Positions 10,401 to 17,020 of a DNA stretch of 35,157 nt are shown one piece after another; position 1 is the stretch's first letter, and each line of letters begins with the position of its first letter. The position numbers were made by a program, and so were the translations under genes. The notes below the pieces were generated by a model. It saw nothing but the letters and a program-made list of their open reading frames with translations. It did no database searches and had not been told where the DNA came from. Source of the DNA: an uncultured Schlesneria sp. (lineage in GTDB: Bacteria; Planctomycetota; Planctomycetia; Planctomycetales; Planctomycetaceae); NCBI GenBank assembly GCA_903834925.1, contig CAILLA010000112.1, positions 1 through 35,157 of the forward strand, read 5' to 3'.

Positions 10401-10765
10401 ACGAGCCGACAGCCAGCGATCACGTGAATTGGGATTTGGCACATCGAGCCGTCAATCATGACGAAGAACTTCTTCATCAAGTGGTCGAAGCATTTTTGGA
10501 GGAAGGTCCACAACTGGTCGAAACAATGCGGAAGTCAATCGCGGCCGCAGAATGGAAACAATTTCAAAGGGCGGCACACACTTTAAAAAGTGGTTTACGA
10601 ATGTTTGGTGTCGCGGGGCTTGCCGAAAATGTCGAGAGACTGGAACTGGCAGCAAAAGCGGGACCATTGACCGGGGACACGGTCGAAACAATTCAGACAG
10701 TGATTGAGCGTGCCGGGCGAGTTTTTTCCTCAATGACGCCGTATCTCGCCTCCAGCCGGAAATGA
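7466..10765 (+). CDS. hybrid sensor histidine kinase (pseudo-REC, PAS-PAS, HisKA-HATPase, REC-REC, Hpt)
   Basis: This 1,099-residue BarA/EvgS-like hybrid kinase carries a whole phosphorelay. The order is an N-terminal receiver-like domain (about 1-120, LLVVERDAARC, lacking the usual acidic pair and Asp strand), a short coiled coil, PAS at about 175-300 and 305-440 (each ending in a PAC-like stretch such as GIFSDVTEKERAE), HisKA with H465 in NMSHEIRTPLN, and HATPase_c with NLVGNAIKF, DTGIGI and GGTGLGLAI. Then come two receivers with D758 (ILTDASMPD) and D899 (LMDVQMPELDG), and an Hpt domain with H1038 (AAHTLKSG). No membrane segment is seen, so it is probably cytoplasmic. The ATG at 7466 follows AAGGA with good spacing; further-upstream starts would overlap queE. 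The next genes on this strand are a REC-HATPase and a STAS-DinB protein, likely downstream partners by position. The ligand of the PAS domains is unknown. Confidence 0.92.
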   Translation: MPRLLVVERDAARCDSLQVILARAGYDVSIVGHHESVLQTGTADLLIVGDEDLDVIGELPQSAVGQAVRVLALINPGNCAGILRCLKAGVAGVFSRQRTSEEILTKIRLLLDTAGPVTVDAVSRSRDTSDPPAPADTYRQADLIDALQAACEDIGRLQDRYENELTHRRKVEQALMESEAFYQSLVETLPLAMLRKDITGRFTFANRLLCEAFNRPLESIIGHSDHDFFPRELAEKYRADDRHVLEHRSTFETTEEFQTPAGDLRYTHVVKSPVYDSAGNLVGIQGIFSDVTEKERAERELVQTKARLQAVLDAATQVSIISTDVDGVINLVNTGAERMLGYSIEEMLGNSPAMFHLRSEVEARGIELSREFGCPIQGFDVFVTYARKGDHEEREWTYVRKDGQHLRVALSVTAKRDHEGYVNGFLGIAVDITTRHQAEIELLKAKEAAEAANRAKSDFLANMSHEIRTPLNAIIGMTELVRDTQLDVTQREYLSMVQESGESLLSVINDILDFSKIEAGKLSLERVSFDLRELLGDTMKSLVLRAHRKRLELACHVTPAVPVLIEGDPHRLRQVVVNLVGNAIKFTERGEVVLDVDVEQINGDELTLHFRVTDTGIGISPDQLHTIFEAFEQADTSTTRRYGGTGLGLAISSRLVDLMGGRVWVESEVERGSTFHFVARFWGSSCDAEPNVSKIYPPMLQGLRVLVVDDNATNRRLLVEILKNWMMQPTAVASVAEAVRELEQMADAGDPYAMILTDASMPDVDGFALARKVQENRILCRSMIMMLTSGDRPGDVRKCKEFGIAAYLVKPIKQSELLDAILVAVGGQSALTGVQDVPSISTRKTNVPKSILLAEDSVINQKLAIGLLEKWGHRVTVANDGREAVDLSERGEFDLILMDVQMPELDGLDATRLIRRRETTTGEHLPIVAMTAHAMKGDRELCLEAGMDDYLMKPIRAEQLFHALENINRSTTTNPMNNNEPTASDHVNWDLAHRAVNHDEELLHQVVEAFLEEGPQLVETMRKSIAAAEWKQFQRAAHTLKSGLRMFGVAGLAENVERLELAAKAGPLTGDTVETIQTVIERAGRVFSSMTPYLASSRK

Positions 10766-11176
10766 AGCGACTTGCTTTACGATGAGCCACGTCTGAGGAC
10801 CCATTTCAAAAACGTCGAACACTGTCATTTCAGCGATTTCATCACCTTAAATCAGGGCGAATTTTGAAATCGGTAACTCAAGTAAGATCCGACTCATGCG
10901 GTTCTTTCGCGACCCAAAATCGAAATAGACTTGCGATTGGCGTCTCATGATGGCAGCATCTTATAAGGCCGTATGCAGGGTAGACTCGTTGCTGGTTGTA
11001 TTCGTGATCATGTTTTTTGGTGAAAAGAGACCCAATGTGTTCTCGTTTTCAATCGAAAATCGAGAGGCCGTGCAAAAGTAAAGCTCGCCATATTGCAACA
11101 GATGGCATTTGAAAACAACGCTGTCGGCATCAAATGCCAAGGCGAGACGACGACAATTCACTGCGGATTTTGCATT
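10766..11176. other. intergenic region upstream of the REC-HATPase gene
   Basis: About 410 bases with no recognisable gene. A 9-base inverted repeat lies at 11103-11139, close to the next start. No clear terminator follows the hybrid-kinase gene, so read-through into the next operon is possible. The length of the gap suggests a separate promoter. Confidence 0.45.
11103..11139. promoter_or_regulatory. 9-bp inverted repeat before the REC-HATPase gene
   Basis: TGGCATTTG (11103-11111) and CAAATGCCA (11131-11139) are perfect reverse complements, 19 bases apart, ending 37 bases before the ATG at 11177. The 28-base spacing of arm centres, a little over two and a half helical turns, could suit a regulator or an mRNA stem that affects translation. 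Confidence 0.4.
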
Positions 11177-12142
11177 ATGCCTACAGTATTGATCGTGGAT
11201 GATTCGTCGACGGATCGTCGATTTGCAGGTGGTTTACTCGGTAAAATCGAGGGACTGAACATTGAGTACGCTGTGGACGGCGGCGATGCGTTAATGAAGA
11301 TGGAACTGCATGTTCCGGATCTTGTTGTCACCGATCTCGACATGCCTTCAATCAATGGCTTGGAGTTGGTTCAGGTAATTCGACAGGCATACCCGATCAT
11401 TCCCGTCATTCTGATGACTGCACGAGGAAGCGAAGATTTTGCAGTGAAGGCGTTAAAGGCAGGTGCTTCGAGTTACGTTCCCAAACGACAATTAACGTTT
11501 CAACTCGCAGAAACCGTTAACCAGGTTTTACAGGCTGCTCATCGAGATCGGACTCACCTGCGGTTAAAACGTCGTTTGCAACGCCATGAAGTCGAATTCA
11601 GCATCGAAAACGATCAGGAATTAATTTCGTCGATGGTCCATTATCTGCAAGAAATGGCGACTGACATGGGATCGTGTAACGAATCCGAACGGGTGCGGAT
11701 TGGTGTGGCACTTCAGGAAGCACTGACAAACGCCTGCTTTCACGGCAATTTGGAACTTTGCTCATCAATGCGTGAAACCGACCATCGAGCGTACTACGAT
11801 TTGGCAATCCAACGGATTAACTCGTTGCCCTGGTCGAGTCGACGAATTCAAGTGATCGCTCGGTTCACCGCAAACGAAGCGGAATTTACCATCAGAGACG
11901 ACGGGTTTGGGTTTGATCGGGACTGCCTGTTTGATCCGACAGATCCCGTGAATCTCGAACGACCCTGTGGACGCGGCTTACTGTTAATGCATACTTTCAT
12001 GGACGACGTGCAGTACAACGCGGTCGGAAACGAGGTGAAGCTGACGAAACGAAGAAAATCCGCCGATGGAGTCGAAAACGTGATGACAGGTGTCGGATTC
12101 GCTGCAACGGAATCAGAATTCACAGGAATTGAGGGAAAATAA
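11177..12142 (+). CDS. response regulator with RsbW-like HATPase output domain
   Basis: The 321-residue protein joins a CheY-like receiver to an anti-sigma-factor-type ATPase. The receiver (about 1-120) has the acidic pair in LIVDDSSTDRR, phospho-acceptor D53 (VVTDLDMPS), the Thr in LMTARG and K103. After a linker, residues about 140-290 match HATPase_c_2: EALTNACFHGN (E181, N185), DDGFGFD and GRGLLLMHTFMD. Proteins of this build control partner-switching by phosphorylating, or binding, a STAS antagonist. The next gene, one base after this stop, does encode a STAS domain. I chose the ATG at 11177 because the receiver starts there; a TTG at 11093 would add 28 unlike residues. Its phosphodonor may be the hybrid kinase upstream; that is inference from position. 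Confidence 0.9.
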   Translation: MPTVLIVDDSSTDRRFAGGLLGKIEGLNIEYAVDGGDALMKMELHVPDLVVTDLDMPSINGLELVQVIRQAYPIIPVILMTARGSEDFAVKALKAGASSYVPKRQLTFQLAETVNQVLQAAHRDRTHLRLKRRLQRHEVEFSIENDQELISSMVHYLQEMATDMGSCNESERVRIGVALQEALTNACFHGNLELCSSMRETDHRAYYDLAIQRINSLPWSSRRIQVIARFTANEAEFTIRDDGFGFDRDCLFDPTDPVNLERPCGRGLLLMHTFMDDVQYNAVGNEVKLTKRRKSADGVENVMTGVGFAATESEFTGIEGK

Positions 12143-12143
12143 G

Positions 12144-13013
12144 ATGAGTTTCTGTCAGATGATTCATACAGAAGCCGTCGATGACGTGATGCTGCTGAGA
12201 TTGCGTCCGGGCGTTCGCGGCCTTGCTGATCAGAGCGTTTTGAATGAATTGGACGCCATTCGGAAATTGCGGCGCGAGATCGGTTGCCAAAAGCTGATCA
12301 TCGACCTCACCGAGGCACCGTTTTTCGGCTCCAGCATGCTCGAGTTGATTCGCGTTTTATGGAATGATGTCTCGTCGAATGGAGGACGTCTTGTTCTGTC
12401 TAATCCATCCCAGGTTGTTCGCGAAGTCCTAGCCGTCGCGAAGTTTGACCGAGTCTGGCCAATTACTGACACGCGAGATAAAGCACTTTCACTATTGGGT
12501 TCTGCGTCGAATGTTGCCGCATGGCCAACGAATTTACAGGAAATAATTGCCAAGTACGATCACGGACCGACCCAGCTTCGCGATGCGATTTTGGGACTTT
12601 CGTCGATTCAGCTGCGAATTCCAGCACCGCCCGGGGCATGGAGTGTTTTACAGATTGTCTGTCATATCGCCGACTTCGAGCTGGTCTACGCCGATCGAAT
12701 GAAACGCGTAGTGGCTGAGGATCGTCCGACCCTGTTTGGTGGCGATCCCGATGTTTTTGCCGCAAAACTTGCCTACGCACAGCGAAATCTGGAAGAAGAA
12801 CTGGATGTGATCATGTCGGTCCGTCGCGAAGTGTCACGGTTCCTCAAAACATTAACCCCCGTAGATTTTGATCGAACCGGTGAACATTCCACAGACGGTC
12901 CGCTTTCCTTAACGCAGTTGTTAGGGCGAATTGCAGGGCACATCCCGCATCACGTTGGCTTTATCGAACGCAAGAAAAAAGTGCTTCTGGAACAACATTC
13001 GGGTTCAAATTGA
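12144..13013 (+). CDS. STAS domain fused to a DinB-like four-helix domain
   Basis: The 289-residue product has two parts. Residues about 1-115 form a STAS (anti-sigma-factor antagonist) domain: LIIDLTEAPFFGSSMLELI has the phosphorylatable Ser region (S63/S64) and GGRLVLSNP the following strand. Residues about 128-285 match the DinB_2/DfsB four-helix superfamily, with GAWSVLQIVCHIADFE (H174) and GHIPHHVGF (H266, H270) giving the three-histidine metal site. DinB-superfamily members include thiol transferases and many proteins of unknown role. The start ATG is one base after the REC-HATPase stop, so the two genes are almost certainly co-transcribed and probably translationally coupled. The likely role is a partner-switch antagonist whose phosphorylation state is set by its neighbour. 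What the DinB part does is unknown. Confidence 0.85.
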   Translation: MSFCQMIHTEAVDDVMLLRLRPGVRGLADQSVLNELDAIRKLRREIGCQKLIIDLTEAPFFGSSMLELIRVLWNDVSSNGGRLVLSNPSQVVREVLAVAKFDRVWPITDTRDKALSLLGSASNVAAWPTNLQEIIAKYDHGPTQLRDAILGLSSIQLRIPAPPGAWSVLQIVCHIADFELVYADRMKRVVAEDRPTLFGGDPDVFAAKLAYAQRNLEEELDVIMSVRREVSRFLKTLTPVDFDRTGEHSTDGPLSLTQLLGRIAGHIPHHVGFIERKKKVLLEQHSGSN

Positions 13014-13057
13014 TTTGCCAGAGAGGGGCGATTCAATCCGGTTTGATGGTCATCGGG

Positions 13058-13086
13058 TTGAGTGTTTGACTACCGCTCCGTAGAAT
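13058..13086 (+). promoter_or_regulatory. predicted housekeeping promoter of metK
   Basis: TTGAGT at 13058-13063 and TAGAAT at 13081-13086 are separated by exactly 17 bases and resemble the -35 and -10 boxes of a vegetative sigma factor (4/6 and 5/6 matches). Transcription would start near 13093, leaving a leader of about 100 bases that contains the 17-codon upstream reading frame. Planctomycete promoters are poorly defined, so confidence is moderate. Confidence 0.4.
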
Positions 13087-13143
13087 CGTGTCGAATTTGT
13101 AAAAGTTCCGGCAGTTTGAATGAAACTGGCGTAAGGAGCTTGA

Positions 13144-13197
13144 ATGTGGAAAATAAACCCCAAAGATGTATTTGATCGGAGTTGCGAAGCGAGATGA
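13144..13197 (+). CDS. 17-codon leader peptide overlapping the metK start
   Basis: An ATG at 13144 preceded by AAGGAG (13133-13138, five bases away) opens a reading frame encoding [17 protein letters not shown] and stopping at TGA 13195-13197. That stop overlaps the metK ATG (13194-13196) in an ATGA junction. The ribosome binding site is the strongest seen in this part of the window, while the metK start itself has only GGAG about 12 bases upstream. This suggests translational coupling: ribosomes finishing the short frame would re-start on metK. The peptide is not rich in Met or Cys, so a classic attenuator is not obvious. Expression is not proven. Confidence 0.5.
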   Translation: MWKINPKDVFDRSCEAR

Positions 13198-14339
13198 CGA
13201 ATTATTTGTTTACCAGTGAATCGGTCAGCATGGGCCATCCTGACAAAGTGGCGGACCAAGTGTCCGATGGTGTGCTCGATGCGATCCTGGCTCAAGATCC
13301 TCGTTCACGAGTTGCCTGTGAAACGCTCTGCACAACGGATCTTGTTGTCTTGTCAGGTGAAATCACGACTCAGGCGAAACTAGACTACGTTCAAGTCGCC
13401 CGGGATGTCGTCAAAGACATCGGCTATATCAGTGATGACATCGGCTTTTCCTACGAATCTTGCAAGGTATTTGTTGCACTTCACAGCCAGAGCCCAGATA
13501 TCGCGATGGGTGTCGACCGTGAAGGAGCCGGCGATCAAGGTCTGATGTTTGGTTACGCCTGCGACCAGACTCCAGAATTGATGCCATTGCCAATTGCTCT
13601 GTCTCACCGAATCATCAACCGGTTGACAGAAGCCCGCCAGAATAATGAAGTTGATTGGCTGAGACCTGACGCGAAAAGCCAGGTCACCGTTGAATATGAT
13701 TCACACAACCAGCCAGTGGGAATTTCAGCGGTTGTTGTTTCGACACAACACCACCAGAAAGTCAGTCAGGACGACATCACTAATTTCGTGATTTCAGAAG
13801 TCGTGAAAAAGTCGGTTTCTCCAGAACTTCTCTCGAAAGAGACGAAATACCACATCAATCCCACAGGCAGGTTCGTTGTCGGTGGCCCTCATGGTGATAC
13901 AGGTCTGACTGGCCGAAAAATCATCGTTGATACCTACGGCGGTTGGGGTCGTCACGGTGGTGGTGCGTTCAGTGGTAAGGATCCGACGAAAGTCGACCGA
14001 TCGGCTGCTTATATGGCCCGCCACGTCGCCAAGAATATCGTTGCCGCCGGGTTGGCTCGCGAATGTGAAGTCCAATTGGCCTATGCGATCGGTGTTGCCG
14101 AACCTGTCAGTATTCGGGTTAATACAAACGGGACCAACAAAATTCCTGAAGAGAAGATCGTCGCCTTGGTTCGCGAGCATTTCAAGATGACGCCGTTGGC
14201 GATCATTGAATACCTAAAGTTGCGACGGCCAATTTATCGTAAAACCGCCAGCGGTGGACACTTCGGTCGAAATGATGCCGACTTCACATGGGAAGCCACC
14301 AACAAGGCCGCGGACCTGAAAAAGGCCGCCGGGCTTTAA
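13194..14339 (+). CDS. metK: S-adenosylmethionine synthetase (methionine adenosyltransferase)
   Basis: MetK makes S-adenosylmethionine from ATP and methionine in the cytoplasm. The 381-residue product matches the usual length of about 384. It begins [21 protein letters not shown] with the catalytic His and Mg-binding Asp, has the signature hexapeptide-type GAGDQG, and carries the P-loop-like [19 protein letters not shown]. It ends with the typical GHFGR and W-E region. The start is the ATG at 13194, which overlaps the stop of a short upstream frame; a TTG four codons earlier is less likely. A promoter is predicted at 13058-13086 and a strong terminator follows at 14378-14411, so it looks like a single-gene unit. 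I see no SAM riboswitch in the leader. Identification is secure. Confidence 0.97.
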   Translation: MTNYLFTSESVSMGHPDKVADQVSDGVLDAILAQDPRSRVACETLCTTDLVVLSGEITTQAKLDYVQVARDVVKDIGYISDDIGFSYESCKVFVALHSQSPDIAMGVDREGAGDQGLMFGYACDQTPELMPLPIALSHRIINRLTEARQNNEVDWLRPDAKSQVTVEYDSHNQPVGISAVVVSTQHHQKVSQDDITNFVISEVVKKSVSPELLSKETKYHINPTGRFVVGGPHGDTGLTGRKIIVDTYGGWGRHGGGAFSGKDPTKVDRSAAYMARHVAKNIVAAGLARECEVQLAYAIGVAEPVSIRVNTNGTNKIPEEKIVALVREHFKMTPLAIIEYLKLRRPIYRKTASGGHFGRNDADFTWEATNKAADLKKAAGL

Positions 14340-14377
14340 ATCTCAGTGCGGTCTGTCGTCTGGTCGATACAACCGAT

Positions 14378-14411
14378 AAACCCGTCGAGTTTAAATCTCG
14401 ACGGGTTTTTT
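14378..14411 (+). terminator. intrinsic terminator after metK
   Basis: CCCGTCGAG (14381-14389) pairs perfectly with CTCGACGGG (14397-14405) around a TTTAAAT loop. The run TTTTTT (14406-14411) follows at once, and the AAA before the stem can pair with the first Ts. It ends the metK transcript 39 bases after the stop codon. This is the clearest intrinsic terminator in the window. Confidence 0.9.
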
Positions 14412-14569
14412 CGTTGAAATCAAAACCCCTCATTGTCGATTTTCACGTGTTAGAAGCTTCCTGACCGGTATCCCCGGTTCGAAACGTTGACTTGCACAAT
14501 GAATTCATCATCACTGATCAAAGTCGTTCGCCTCAGTCTGAAAAACGAGTGCTAGATTTGGGTCATTCA

Positions 14570-14590
14570 CAAGATCGGTTGGCGATCTTG
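14570..14590. other. 8-bp stem-loop upstream of the 14667 gene
   Basis: CAAGATCG (14570-14577) and CGATCTTG (14583-14590) are perfect reverse complements around GTTGG. With the palindrome at 14617-14634 it forms a pair of symmetric elements in the 100 bases before the next start codon. An RNA leader hairpin or an operator is possible. Confidence 0.4.
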
Positions 14591-14616
14591 GCAAGTTGAA
14601 AACACCGTCTGGATTT

Positions 14617-14634
14617 ACGGCAATTCATTGCCGT
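14617..14634. promoter_or_regulatory. perfect 8-2-8 palindrome 33 bases before the 14667 gene
   Basis: ACGGCAATTCATTGCCGT is an 18-base palindrome with a two-base centre. It has the same 8-2-8 layout as the palindrome upstream of acnA, but a different sequence. Its position close to the start codon suits an operator or a translation-blocking hairpin. The rest of 14412-14666 shows no gene. Confidence 0.4.
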
Positions 14635-14666
14635 TGTTCCAAACTCGACGCTGAGAGGGGACTGCC

Positions 14667-15350
14667 ATGGGGTTCTTGAAGCCATTTTTCAAGAACACGT
14701 ATCGCGACGGCGAGTCGAAACTGGGTCGCAGCAGTTTTGAGAATCTTAGCGAAGATCAACTCGACGCCCACCTGAAAATCGCTCGATATGGCGACTTCAT
14801 GTTGACCGATGCGGTTCGTCCTTCTTACGACTTACAAGTCGTTCCCAAAGCCGGGTATCGACACGATTTTTATCACGATAAAGAATCGGGGATTAAGATT
14901 CCCGTCATCATGGCGTCGGCAAGTCGCGAAATTCTGCTTGACGTTTTCCTGGATCTCTTGGATCCACTTGGACACGAGGTCGATGTCGTTCTTGAGACGA
15001 GTCATAATCGGCCTGGCAGTCACCAGGACTTATACCGCGAAGACATCGATTTACCGATTCTAAAGAGCAGCATTTTTGAATTCGAAGACATGCTGCTGGG
15101 CGATGGATGTACGGGATTAGCCGTTCTTAACCCGGACATTCCTCAGGAAATCCAGCTCGACGAACATAAACTTCTGATTATTTACGGTCAAGAACTAGCG
15201 GATTTCGAGGACATCCTCGACGACTATGGTCTGCCCCGAATGGAACAAATCAAATTCATTACCGAAGCAGAACATATTCATTCCTCGACTGAAGAGTTTG
15301 TTCGACAATTCGAAGAAATGAAATACCGTCTCGGCATTGAAGATCAATGA
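14667..15350 (+). CDS. conserved hypothetical protein
   Basis: A 227-residue soluble, acidic protein with no signal peptide or membrane segment. I do not recognise a named domain. It has an alternating strand/helix pattern: KIPVIMASASREILLDVFLDLLDPLG, DVVLETSH, then GLAVLNPD, and KLLIIYG followed by an Asp-rich helix and a Glu-rich C-terminus. This suggests a compact alpha/beta fold. The ATG at 14667 follows GAGAGGGG at a workable distance. It stands alone after the metK terminator, and the next gene starts 74 bases later on the same strand. The steady codon use and length suggest a real gene, probably lineage-specific. Its function is unknown. Confidence 0.8.
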   Translation: MGFLKPFFKNTYRDGESKLGRSSFENLSEDQLDAHLKIARYGDFMLTDAVRPSYDLQVVPKAGYRHDFYHDKESGIKIPVIMASASREILLDVFLDLLDPLGHEVDVVLETSHNRPGSHQDLYREDIDLPILKSSIFEFEDMLLGDGCTGLAVLNPDIPQEIQLDEHKLLIIYGQELADFEDILDDYGLPRMEQIKFITEAEHIHSSTEEFVRQFEEMKYRLGIEDQ

Positions 15351-15424
15351 ACCTTGTTGTTTTCACGATAGGGCGAAAGCCCGCACGATGGAAATAGAAA
15401 TCGCTCAGCCTGGAGATAACATCC

Positions 15425-16912
15425 GTGCGCACTGCAATGATCTTAATGACGCTGACTTCGGCTGGTGCCGGATATCTCTATCTACAGGGCACACCACCTG
15501 TTGGAGATCTGCTTCGGGATGTCGTAACGACACAGCGTCTGAATGATATGAGTGGCCGTCCTGCACGGGCTGAAGCCCATGCTACGATTAATAACGCGAC
15601 GACAAATCGTCTTGATCAAGGACCTGCCAAAACTTCCAAAGGCGATACCACCGGAACGTCGACTAAGAATCCTGCAAACCGAGTTCACCAGAATACCAAA
15701 TCGATACTTGATGATTTTGCGAGCCTGCACGGCGGACATTCTGATGCACCATCCGAAGACGCTTTTCAACGATTAAAGCAGGCAACGCAATCGTTCGTAC
15801 GTACAGCCTCAAATGGGTCAGAGATGTCGTCTCGTGAGGTTCAAGGTGATATCGACGCTGGTTTGCCACAGGCAAAACTGAGCGCACTACAGCCAATTGC
15901 CTTTGACCGGGATGATGATGTCGTGTCACAACTTGATCCCTCGGGTGATTCCATTTCATCACGTAAACACGACGTTCAAGTTGTTGCCAGTAATCTCGCG
16001 GCGACTGCGAAATCCAGCGAACGAGACATGATTAGGTCGGCAGAGAAAAAGGCGTTAAAACTTGAGCCAACATCAAACGTGAAAAGAACTTCCGCCGTTT
16101 CTTCGACTGACTCGGTCAAACCTGCAAGCGAATGGAAGGTGATCGGAAAAACGACCGAAGGACGCAAGATCCATTCCATGCATCTCGGTAACAATGGTGT
16201 CAGGACGCTGGTGATCGCCGGATTGGACGGTCAAGATCGAGTTGCCGTTCGCTGGCTGGAGGAAATGGCTCAGGAATTGGCCAGTCGGCCCGATTTAATT
16301 GAGAATAACGAAGTCACCTTCTTCCGGGCCGGTAATCCCGATGGACTGGTCCATCAGTGCAAGGGAAACGCTCGCGGAGTTCCCCTCAATCGCAATTTTC
16401 CCAGCCGAAGATATCGCCAGCCGTTTGGCCTGCCGCAGTTTGCCGTTCCGGCGAGTGAAGTCGAAACGCGAGTGATGCTCGACACGCTTTATTCGTTTCG
16501 TCCGCGTCGCGTGATCCATCTCTCATCGACATCGGGACGTTCGCAAGTCGTTTTCAATCGCATATCAAAGCCAGTTGCGACGGAACTTGAAAGATCCGCA
16601 AAAATAACGCTGTTTCCATTCGATTCCGAACAAAACCCAGGCTCAATCGAAGACTTCGCCGACGGAACACTTGAGGCTGCGGTGTTGTCCGTGAAAGTGA
16701 ATCCAGGACGTAGCTGGCAACAAACTTGGACGGGACTTCAACCGCACATACTGGCCGCCGTCATCGGTCGACCAATCGATTCGGAACAGCCGAAACTCAA
16801 TCTTCCGCAAGATCAAGATCAAACTCGAATTCCATCGACGTCTGTCGAACCAATCTCACGTAACCCTCGACGACGCGGGTATGAAGAACTGCCCGCCCCA
16901 CCCGGATACTAA
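15425..16912 (+). CDS. membrane-anchored M14 carboxypeptidase-like protein with degenerate zinc site
   Basis: The 495-residue product has an N-terminal hydrophobic anchor (about 3-20), a long low-complexity linker to about residue 235, and then an M14 zinc-carboxypeptidase-like domain. The landmarks are AGNPDGLV (N304-G307) and GNARGVPLNRNFPS (L321-S327), the same layout as murein peptide amidase MpaA. However, the HxxE zinc motif reads LDGQD (D268, D271), the last His may be H365 in RVIHLSS, and the catalytic Glu near the end is not seen (SVKVNPG). It is probably a pseudoenzyme or an unusual binding protein facing the periplasm. The GTG at 15425 follows GGAG at 15412-15415; an ATG four codons later is an alternative. 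A REP-like palindrome lies inside the linker at 15563-15586. Confidence 0.75.
   Translation: MRTAMILMTLTSAGAGYLYLQGTPPVGDLLRDVVTTQRLNDMSGRPARAEAHATINNATTNRLDQGPAKTSKGDTTGTSTKNPANRVHQNTKSILDDFASLHGGHSDAPSEDAFQRLKQATQSFVRTASNGSEMSSREVQGDIDAGLPQAKLSALQPIAFDRDDDVVSQLDPSGDSISSRKHDVQVVASNLAATAKSSERDMIRSAEKKALKLEPTSNVKRTSAVSSTDSVKPASEWKVIGKTTEGRKIHSMHLGNNGVRTLVIAGLDGQDRVAVRWLEEMAQELASRPDLIENNEVTFFRAGNPDGLVHQCKGNARGVPLNRNFPSRRYRQPFGLPQFAVPASEVETRVMLDTLYSFRPRRVIHLSSTSGRSQVVFNRISKPVATELERSAKITLFPFDSEQNPGSIEDFADGTLEAAVLSVKVNPGRSWQQTWTGLQPHILAAVIGRPIDSEQPKLNLPQDQDQTRIPSTSVEPISRNPRRRGYEELPAPPGY
15563..15586. repeat. REP-like palindrome inside a coding sequence
   Basis: This 24-base stretch, built round GGGCTGAAGCCC, is 23/24 identical to the reverse complement of 30675-30698 in the same window. 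Here it is read in frame as ARAEAHAT in the linker of the M14-like protein. It resembles bacterial REP elements mobilised by RAYT (TnpA-REP) transposases. No RAYT gene is in the window. Confidence 0.7.
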
Positions 16913-16950
16913 GTTTTAAGGACGGATAGCCTGATGGGCACGGATACGGC

Positions 16951-16974
16951 GACAGGAAATCTGTCATCGTTTTG
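16951..16974 (+). terminator. weak terminator-like hairpin between convergent genes
   Basis: GACAG (16951-16955) and CTGTC (16961-16965) enclose GAAAT, followed by ATCGTTTTG. The stem is only five pairs and the T-run is short. It stands in the 108-base gap where the M14-like gene and lgt converge, so a terminator is expected, but the signal is weak. Confidence 0.25.
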
Positions 16975-17020
16975 GTAACGCAGTGATCTCAACCACCCGC
17001 GAACCCAGAAAAATCGTTGT

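Noticed and set aside
13014-13193. SAM riboswitch ahead of metK
   Set aside because: The leader lacks the recognisable conserved cores of the common SAM riboswitch classes. The short coupled reading frame explains the space better.
14461-14500. tRNA-like GGTTCGAAAC sequence
   Set aside because: The bases on either side do not form a T-stem, and no acceptor or anticodon arm can be drawn.
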